From contig JALLBK010000697.1 of the NCBI GenBank assembly GCA_036940085.1, forward strand, positions 1 to 16,711: 16,711 bases of DNA, given 5' to 3'. The translations under genes and the position numbers were made by a program. Below the pieces are notes generated by a model. It saw only the letters and a list, made by a program, of their open reading frames with translations. It had not been told where the DNA came from and made no database searches. Positions 1-7,284 of this stretch are shown here, piece after piece. Within the stretch, counting starts at the first letter, position 1, and each line of letters opens with the position of its first letter. This stretch comes from Discostella pseudostelligera. Taxonomy: Eukaryota; Bacillariophyta; Thalassiosirophyceae; Thalassiosirales; Thalassiosiraceae.

Positions 1-44
1 GATACTGCCACCAATATTATTCATAATCCCCGTGCCGCAAAGCA

Positions 45-2138
45 ATGAAACGAAGAGGATTATCCAATATGGGAGACCGATCAACATCGTCGTCATCTTC
101 CATCGGCACTCCCAAGTCGAACTTTTACGTCCCCCGTCGCACCTCCATCGACGGCAAGAATAACGATAACAGCAGCCACAATGACAATGACGACCAACCA
201 CCCCTTGGAAGACCCAATAATACACCAGCGGCAACTTCCGCAGACGACGATCACGATGATCGATTCAACTACGCACTATTGCTCGCATTGTACACCCTCC
301 AGGGTATTCCCATGGGGTTAAGTGCCAGCATACCCTTTCTCATTCAACAGAAGGTGCAATTGCTGGCATCGTCGGCGGCAGAGCATGCCGCCACCGCAGC
401 TGCTGCAGCGGCAGCCGCAGCATCAGCAACCCATCATCATCATCATGTCTCCACCTCCCATTCTCTTGCTGACTTGACCAAAATCGCCTACAATGCCCAA
501 GCCATATTCGCTTTATGCTCATGGCCGTTTTCTCTCAAATTACTTTGGGCACCTATTGTCGATGCATGCTTTTCAAAACGATTTGGACGAAGGAAAAGTT
601 GGTTGGTACCCATTCAATTAATTGCGGGATTGCTTATGGTGGGTGGGAGTGACTATGTCGAACAGGAATTGGGGTTGAATCATGTGGCTACTGTTGCAGG
701 TTCATCGGCACTGGGTGCATCCGCAATGAATGTACGGGGATTGACCGCCTTCTTCTTCGCATTGTATTTCCTAATGGCCACACAAGATATTGCCGTGGAT
801 GGGTGGGCACTTACTATGTTGAGTAAGAAAAATCGTGGCAAGGGACCGGTATGCAATTCAATTGGACAGAATATGGGGTATTTTCTTAGTTATGTTGGTT
901 TCTTGGCGTTGAATGATGCCGAGAGTAGTGAGAACTTGTGGCGTCCATTATTGCGAATGCCAAGTCGACCAGGCGTTGGATTAGTGAGCCTTGGTGGGTT
1001 TGTGAAATTTATGGGTATGTTCATGTTGGCAATAACTGTGTTGGTGGGGTTGTTTAAGAAGGAGGTGGATATGACTATTGAAGGGGGTGACTGTTGCACT
1101 ATCGGAGTGATTGGCAATGGTACCAAGTCCAGGAAAAGTGATGATATGGAGAATTTACTTCCAAATAAGAAACAAGTGGACACTAATTTCAATGCCGACG
1201 ACGATGATGATCACGAATTGGATGCATACGAAATTGGAATTGCCGAGACATATCATCGCCTTTGGGCAGTGGTGCAGTTGCCTGCGGTGCATTCTCTCAT
1301 TCTGATTTTACTCACGTACCGTTTGCCATGCGCGCTGAGTGACAATGTCAAGCTATTAAAGGCTGTGGAATTCGGTCTATCCAAACAAACGACGGCTATG
1401 CTGAGTCCAACTATCGTGCTGCCCTTGGGCATATTGGTACCAATCAGTAAGTGCAAATTGTGTCGATGGTTTGTCTACAGATTTATTTTTATGAATGCCC
1501 CACCTCGATATACTCAACATATACTTCCTCCATCAGTTGCTACAAAGATCTTTCATGGTCATCCATTGAAGCAGTTTATGTGGGCATACAAATTTCGTGT
1601 AACTTTTGTGGCATTAGTAGATGTACTAATGTTACTCGCCGTCCGCTCTTTTCGAGGTGGTGGATTAATCCTTGGCGGGGAGGGAACATCTAGGGCAATA
1701 TTTTGGGCACTATTGATGGCATCTACTGCATTTCAAGCCATCGTCCACAGCATGCAATTTAATGCACAAATGACATTCTTTGCCCATCGCGTCGACCCTG
1801 CAATAGGAGGAAGTTACATGACATTGCTTAACACATTTGCCAACTTGGGGGGAACGTGGCCATCGAGCGTTATTATGTATCTAATGGGCCAATTGACAGT
1901 TCCACCTGATTGCACCTTTGGGGACGATGGAACCGAAATTTGCACTGGAGGAAAAGACGCATATTTCCCATTACAAATGGTACTCAGTGTTTTGGGATGT
2001 TTGTGGGTATTATTCATGGGTAAGACAGTGCAACACGTTGCAGAACTGCCAGATGATGCATGGAGAACGCACATAGGAGAGGAAAACAACGATGAGGAAG
2101 AGTTGCAAGAGCTAAAAAAGGGTGGAAAACACGCGTGA
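45..2138 (+). CDS. SLC33A1: Acetyl-CoA transporter, SLC33A1/AT-1 family
   Basis: Exons 45-1446 and 1537-2138 give about 667 residues. The protein is a multi-pass carrier of the Acatn/SLC33 family, which brings cytosolic acetyl-CoA into the ER/Golgi lumen for acetylation of proteins and glycans. Family signatures seen are LYTLQGIPMGL in the first membrane segment (about residues 75-101), FSLKLLWAPIVDA then FGRRKSWLVP (162-189), TQDIAVDGWALTML, and YMTLLNTFANLGG near the C-terminus. The first 70 residues are a Ser/Asn/Asp-rich cytosolic tail. A diatom-like Ala/His insert lies in the first loop and a second Asp-rich insert in the middle loop. The ATG at 45 is used; an in-frame ATG at 69 is equally possible. 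The ORF is open throughout, but 1447-1536 is almost certainly an intron. The gene is convergent with the GRIP golgin. The family call is firm; substrate specificity is inferred from homology. Confidence 0.93.
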   Translation: MKRRGLSNMGDRSTSSSSSIGTPKSNFYVPRRTSIDGKNNDNSSHNDNDDQPPLGRPNNTPAATSADDDHDDRFNYALLLALYTLQGIPMGLSASIPFLIQQKVQLLASSAAEHAATAAAAAAAAASATHHHHHVSTSHSLADLTKIAYNAQAIFALCSWPFSLKLLWAPIVDACFSKRFGRRKSWLVPIQLIAGLLMVGGSDYVEQELGLNHVATVAGSSALGASAMNVRGLTAFFFALYFLMATQDIAVDGWALTMLSKKNRGKGPVCNSIGQNMGYFLSYVGFLALNDAESSENLWRPLLRMPSRPGVGLVSLGGFVKFMGMFMLAITVLVGLFKKEVDMTIEGGDCCTIGVIGNGTKSRKSDDMENLLPNKKQVDTNFNADDDDDHELDAYEIGIAETYHRLWAVVQLPAVHSLILILLTYRLPCALSDNVKLLKAVEFGLSKQTTAMLSPTIVLPLGILVPISKCKLCRWFVYRFIFMNAPPRYTQHILPPSVATKIFHGHPLKQFMWAYKFRVTFVALVDVLMLLAVRSFRGGGLILGGEGTSRAIFWALLMASTAFQAIVHSMQFNAQMTFFAHRVDPAIGGSYMTLLNTFANLGGTWPSSVIMYLMGQLTVPPDCTFGDDGTEICTGGKDAYFPLQMVLSVLGCLWVLFMGKTVQHVAELPDDAWRTHIGEENNDEEELQELKKGGKHA
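387..446 (+). repeat. Ala-rich and His5 codon-repeat tract in the transporter's first loop
   Basis: GCN codons encode a run of nine alanines inside a longer Ala-rich stretch, followed by five CAT codons (432-446). Together they cover about residues 115-134, between the first membrane segment and the conserved FSLKLLWAP motif. The family normally has a short loop here, so this is a replication-slippage-type expansion in an otherwise conserved region. Confidence 0.85.
1447..1536 (+). other. Stop-free 90-base intron in the acetyl-CoA transporter gene
   Basis: GTAAGT at 1447-1452 is a consensus donor, and CATCAG ending at 1536 is an acceptor. The 90 bases (30 codons) contain no stop, so the ORF runs through. 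Translated, they insert a Cys/Arg/Pro-rich stretch (starting SKCKLCRW) that is absent from the family. Removing them rebuilds an Ile codon (A from 1446 plus TT from 1537-1538) and yields LVPIIATKIFHGHPL, which aligns with the family segment PLIISKYTAGPQPL. The phase is 1. A closer acceptor at 1480 would give 34 bases and shift the frame. Confidence 0.85.
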
Positions 2139-2510
2139 CGAATATGGTCGGTGAAGAAGAATTAATCTCGTTAAGCAGGCAACACCTTCATTGTGTTGCT
2201 GATAAAGATTGAACGTCACAGCGATATAATTTGTGCACAAATTCAACACTTTCCTCTATCGGCGGCGACGGTGGGTGCATCTTCTCCAGCCATTTTCCAA
2301 ACAGGTGCATCACGAAGTTCTGGAACGAATGTATCAAGCCAACATCGACATGCAACACACTCTCCGCACCCCACTCGCTCCCTTTATGCGTCCGGTGCAC
2401 GCAAAAAGATAACGATCTACCCCCTGAGGCAATTTGCAGCTTTTGTCGCACAGTGGCTGATGCATCTCTCCCTCTGTCGATCATGGCGATAATGTCAGTA
2501 ATGTGAAATT
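2139..2510. other. Convergent 3' intergenic region
   Basis: This 372-base gap separates two convergent stop codons (2138 on + and 2511 on -) and presumably holds both 3' UTRs. It is open in several frames on both strands for 90-110 codons, but none shows a recognisable domain, good initiation context or splice connection. No tRNA, repeat or clear AATAAA signal was seen. Confidence 0.6.
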
Positions 2511-4339
2511 CTAAAACCACGAGTCGGAAGGGGCTTTACTCTTCTTTATCTTGTCCAAGTCTTCGTCAGTAAAGTTCAACACAGTTCCGATGGCCTGTTC
2601 CATATGATCTCTAACTGATGCGTCCGATGCTAAATAATTGACCTAGAGTACAATATGAGAGGCAAGTGTGAATGATATTCATGTACGCAAATCGTGTAGG
2701 TCACAAATTCGATAAAGCTCGCGAACCTACCATCAAATTTTTCAGGTAGGATAGTTTCGCCCCCTCCGCTCCCACATCATTTAGTGAAGGTATGAAGCCC
2801 GTTCCTCCCTGTTGTTGTGCAAGAAAGATTTCTTTTGCCCTTTGACGATATAATCGGAATGACTCCTATCGGTACAATAGTGAAGGGTGATTGAGCGCAC
2901 ATCAAATCATAGTCAAGACGCCATAACTCATAGCAGCATGCAATGTTACCTTCAAATCTCTATACTTGTGCTCATATTTGCCCGCATCTGCTCTCTTTCT
3001 CTGATCCGACAACTCTAATACTTTCTCCCTCTCCATTGTCAAATTCGTAATGGCATCTTCCTTCTCCTTGAGACATGCCTCGTATCGATGTCTCCACTGA
3101 GCAGCCAACAATGCCTCGGCACCACTACTTTTTAACTTCTCATTCTCAGTCAATAGCAAATCATACGATTCCTTCCACCGTGCCTCCTGCTCAGCCATCT
3201 CGGCTCGTAGAGCCGTGAGTGTTGCGTGATCTGTCCTGGCCTGGGCTAGTTCCGACTCGATGTCCTGTCCCTCTATTCTCATACGCGTCGTTTGGACACT
3301 GTTCGAATGCAGTGCACGTACCGTAGCATCGGCCTGTTTCTTTGCCACCTCGGCACGGACGCGAAATCTACGAAATTCCTCTGATATCGATGTTACCGCC
3401 TTCTTGGCATCCGCTACCATCTTTTGGGATTGTTCGGGACTTAGAGAGTAGGGGGGTAGGGTGAGGGGTTCTCCGGTATCGCGTCGAATGTAGTCAGATA
3501 ATGCGGAATCATTCTTGAAGCATTGCCATTGTTTCGTTCGTCGGTAGGAGAGGGAATTGAGTGGATTGAATGGGTCGATATTATTGTTTTCCATTAGGTT
3601 GGGAGTTTCATATTCAATTAGCGCCCAAATCTCGTGCAATCCTTCATTGTTGTCGCTATCCATGGTGTCTCCAAAAGGATCATTTTGATCACTATTGTCT
3701 ATTATTTCTTCTTTTACTCGCTGACATACTCGTATAATTGTCGTTTCATTGAGATCGAATGGCGATGTTCCGACTCCACCTGACGCTCCCCCACCTCGTG
3801 TTGAAGATTTGAGAGTGTCAATTTGTTGATTGGCTTCATTGAGTTGTGTCGTTAGCCGCTTTACATCAGCTGTATGGAAATATTGCGAATATATGTTAAT
3901 GCAAGAAGTGCAAAAAGCGATAAAAAGACAAGCAGAATTAGTAACGACAGATGTATGCAATATCATCGCAACAATAATAATATCACATACCTTGTCTCTC
4001 CTCCAACAAACCCTCTTGCTCCTGTATTCGTTCCTTGGCCAATTTCAATAAATTCTTATATTTAGCATTTGCCTCACGCAATTTGAGAAGTTGCGCTTGT
4101 TCCCGAGACGGTGCCTGGGGTTTCCGTACTACGTTTGCACCGCCAGCAGTTGCAGTAGCGGCAGCAGCTGTTGTGGAGTCGTTGCCATTGCTCGACGTGG
4201 AGGCGGCCGACGACGACGGCGGTGGCGGTGGCGACGGTGCCGCCATTGTCGCCGATGGCGCTGTTGCTGCACTGCCCCCTCCTTCCGGTAGCTGCGACTG
4301 TGATTGGGAGGAGGCGGTGGAGTGGGTGCTCATGTCCAT
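2511..4339 (-). CDS. GRIP-domain golgin (coiled-coil trans-Golgi tether)
   Basis: Four exons: 4339-3991, 3869-2950, 2865-2731 and 2642-2511, giving 511 residues. Introns of 121, 84 and 88 bases start GTATGT, GTAACA and GTAGGT. Residues 1-80 are Ser/Ala/Pro low complexity. Residues 85-150 and 290-425 are charged heptad-type helices, the first continuing smoothly across intron 1 (LLEERQ-ADVKRL). The C-terminal GRIP domain (about 459-503) reads KLSYLKNLMVNYL then AIGTVLNFTDEDLDKI; Tyr463 matches the conserved GRIP tyrosine. In other eukaryotes GRIP domains bind Arl1-GTP and place golgins at the trans-Golgi for vesicle tethering. At 511 residues it is short for a golgin. The last two exons have no long ORF of their own and are found only by splicing. 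An ATG two codons downstream (4333) is also possible. It shares a promoter with the gene at 4536. Confidence 0.88.
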
Positions 4340-4535
4340 GGTAGTAGGAGTAGGCGGCAGCAGTCGGCTTTGTCAGTGTCGTTGGGGAAAATAATGAGTA
4401 ATGAGAATGAGCGCTTTGAGGCTTCTTCGCGCCATTTTTGCCGCACTTGTCTTCCCGCCATTTTCATTTCCACCGCGTTTTTCATCGTTTCGTTTCATCG
4501 ACCTCTTCCAGTTACAAAATTCAAACACCGTCACC
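4340..4535. promoter_or_regulatory. Bidirectional promoter with two E2F-like sites
   Basis: Only 196 bases separate the golgin start (4339, -) from the preferred start of the J/PARP-finger/BRCT gene (4536, +). Two related motifs lie 26 bases apart: TTCGCGCCATTTT at 4426-4438 and TTCCCGCCATTTT at 4452-4464. Their reverse complements (AAAATGGCGCGAA and AAAATGGCGGGAA) match the core of the E2F consensus TTTSSCGC. E2F sites typically drive S-phase genes, which would suit the BRCT gene. The binding factor and direction of action are inferred. Confidence 0.5.
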
Positions 4536-6877
4536 ATGAAGCTGTCGCGATGCCTACACGATCTCGGCATCACCGATGCCTCCATCTTTGAGGAGTGTGA
4601 TGATGTCAATGATGAGTTCAAGGTCATTAGGAAGATCTACCTAAAAAAGGCATTGCTAGAACATCCTGTGAGTACTAAACAGCAGATAGAGATTGAATAT
4701 CAAGTTCCGTCGAATGTTTCGAAAACAATGACGGCCCAAATACCAGCTGCTGCTCACCAATAATTATTGTCATATCTATCCCATATTCTACAGGACAAGG
4801 GCGGTGATCCTGAGACCTTCCGTACCACTCAAGTATCATGGGAGGTATTGCGTGATTTATTCGATAGGAATAAAGTCCAAAAGGGCTCTTTCACCAGCTA
4901 CCTCGGCGCCAAAACTTATCCAGCACGCTCACGCCAGGCCAATGACGCTGCTGCCGCCGATGACGACGACGATGACGATGACGATGAAGACTACGACGAT
5001 GAACTCTACGAAAAATATTCCAAAGATACGTCCAGCTATCCATCCTACCAATACTACGAAGATGCCGAAAAGGAGGAGGTGCCAACCTACAAGGTCGAAC
5101 CGGCCCGGTCGGATCGAAGTAAATGCCAAAAATGCAAAACAAACATTCCAAAAATGGGAGTACGGATTGGATCGATTGACAAGGATGCTGGAACGTATGG
5201 ACGGTGGATTCATTTGGATTGTTGGCGTGTTCCGATGAAAATTCAGTAAGTAGTTTTCGTGTGGTTACTCTGCATTCTGCATTGTTGATCCTACTACTTA
5301 GAATGTTCTTGTACTAATGCATTTTCATTTTATTTCAATGCACAGGCACGGATTGACAAATCCTCGAGACATCCAAACATCATTGCGTGATCTAATGGCA
5401 ATGGAGGAGGTACTTCTCACTGGTGTACGAGCATTGGATACTGCGTCACAGCTACTGTTTGTTCAACGCTGCGTGAATCCAGAACATTGGGCAGGATCGA
5501 CGAAGCGCAAGGCTGCCTTGATGGCGGGTGAGAGTGTCGCCAGTAGTGATCAAGGGTCATCAAAGTCTGCCAAGTCGTCTAGTACTGCAAAGTCCACCAC
5601 CACCGCTGCTGCTGCTGCAGCTACTTCGGAGTCTGCCAAAGCTTCAGCTACTTCGGAGGCTTCAACCGCAGGTCCTGCGGCCGTTCCAAGTGCTACAAAC
5701 TCTGCCACCACCACGTCTACCTCTGCAGGATCATCGAACGCAACAACTGCTCCGGTAACATTTCATATCCTCGTTCCTGGAGTGAACGGTGCACTGGATG
5801 CCAACTTTCTTCGTGGATTGACATTTGTCATTACTGGCACTTTCCCGGAAGCGGGTGGAGGTGGTGAGAGTGATGCCGGCGTTGCCTATGTCACTGCGAT
5901 GATCCAATCGTTTGGTGGGAAGGTTAACGGGAGATTCTCGAAGAAAACAAGTGAGTTCATGGTGTATGTTTGTCTACAATGCATTTTCACCACGGATCAA
6001 TACTAACGCTACTATTGTGGGTGTAGACTTTCTCTTGACAGGAATGAAGCCCAATAAGATCAAGTTCTTCGATGCAGCGACGCGATCTGTTGCTGTTGTT
6101 AGCTTGCGTCGGCTGCAATACCTTTTGCTGGGCATTGTATCGTTGGAACAGTTGGCAACTATGCCTTCTATGACTTTTGACGAATTTTGCGCCAACTACC
6201 AATATGCTCGACCTGCATCTTCCAATTTACCTCCAGGGCAAAACGTAGGCGCTCCACCAGCAGTGCAACAGCCATCGACAGCACCAGCAGCGCCACCACC
6301 CAACCCGCCTGAGACGAAACCAAAACCACCCAAGTCGAAGCCCAAGCCCAAGTCTGAAAATGCTCCCGTCGATGCTACAGCAACAGCTGCAACCACTGAA
6401 GCAATAACATCTACTAGTCTCGTTCCTAGCACCCAGAACAATCATCCATCAACGGCGGTTGTTTCGCACACTGGCAAAAGAGGCAAATTCATCATTCCCC
6501 GTCCTGGAGTGAATGGTGCAGTAGCTGGAGTGTTAAGCAACAAACGTTTCGTTTTGACAGGAGTGTTTCCAGAAGTGGGCGGTGGAAGCGGATTGGTACT
6601 AGGGAAAGATCGCACAAAAGAAATGATCGAATCTTTTGGAGGCAGAGTGACTTCGTCTGTTTCTGGAAAGACCAACTTTGTTGTTGTTGGACAAGAGCCT
6701 GGGAGGTCTAAGGTCACCCAAGCAGAAGACCGAAATATTCCGTTGCTTGATTTACTTTCGCTCCATCGGCTCTTGATGGGACAGCAAACGATCGCGGCCG
6801 CTGCAAGTGCACCACCTCCTCGCATTACGAACTTTTCAGCAGGGTACGCCGGGCAGGGACGAATTGGATATTACTGA
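4536..6877 (+). CDS. J domain, PARP-type zinc finger and twin BRCT protein
   Basis: Exons 4536-4667, 4794-5245, 5346-5950 and 6027-6877 give 679 residues; introns are 126, 100 and 76 bases. Residues 1-75 resemble a DnaJ J domain, with HPD at 43-45 rebuilt across intron 1 (LLEHP-DKGGDPETF). A run of nine aspartates follows at 100-108. Residues 155-187 form a PARP-type finger: Cys155, Cys158, His184 and Cys187, with HLDCW at its end. Two BRCT domains follow (about 346-430 and 565-649), each led by PGVNGA and ending in the KTNFLLTG or KTNFVVVG strand; linkers are Ala/Ser/Thr-rich and Pro/Lys-rich. PARP-type fingers bind DNA breaks and BRCT domains bind phosphoproteins or DNA, so a nuclear damage or replication role is likely. 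No PARP catalytic, WGR or ligase domain is present. The ATG at 4536 (CACCATGAAG) is preferred; one at 4401 would add 45 residues. Confidence 0.88.
4959..5003 (+). repeat. Acidic Asp codon tract
   Basis: A run of GAC/GAT codons encodes nine consecutive aspartates and then further mixed Asp/Glu/Tyr residues (about residues 100-114) between the J domain and the zinc finger. Mixed synonymous codons suggest it is not a recent pure trinucleotide expansion. Such acidic linkers are common in chromatin proteins, but no specific role can be assigned. Confidence 0.8.
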
Positions 6878-7284
6878 TACTCGAGACCGACAAATTCATA
6901 ATGTTTAGTAAATATTGGTAACTCAAGACTTTTCATTCAAGCGAAAAATTGTCCCGCCCTTGCTTGGTTTTGCCTCTCTCATCTCTGAAACTCAGGCGAC
7001 GAAGAATAAAAGTGGATAGACAGTACTCCTCTGACCACCATCGTAATTGATGCAACCCTGTGATCAAACGTGATATCTGAATGCTTGCTCATTTATCGAA
7101 ATGCACTTGGAATGGCAATCAAGGGAGTTGCATCATACTGGCTTCTCCGCATGTTAGCATGTCGTCCTGGTTAACGTCCTCTCATGATCAGATTAGGGTT
7201 TGTACGCATAATTCGATACCATCCTGATATTGCCCATTGAAGATTGGTGAAAGATAGGCAATGAATGGCACGCATTTCCAAGAG
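6878..7284. other. Convergent 3' intergenic region
   Basis: These 407 bases lie between the stop of the BRCT gene (6877, +) and the stop of the thioredoxin/coiled-coil gene (7285, -). An AATAAA at 7005-7010 on the + strand lies about 130 bases past the upstream stop and could be a polyadenylation signal. No ORF, tRNA, repeat or other structure stood out. Confidence 0.5.

Noticed and set aside
1447..1480. Possible 34-base intron in the transporter gene (GTAAGT to CTACAG)
   Set aside because: It is too short compared with the 67-126 base introns of the window and shifts the frame; the acceptor at 1536 restores the family alignment.
2188..2520. Minus-strand ORF of 110 codons below the GRIP gene
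   Set aside because: It begins at a GTG just after an upstream stop, lies in a different frame from the GRIP exon and has no recognisable domain.
4035..4394. Plus-strand ORFs opposite the golgin first exon
   Set aside because: They are shadows of the Ala/Pro/Ser-rich codons on the minus strand, with no domain and no splice links.
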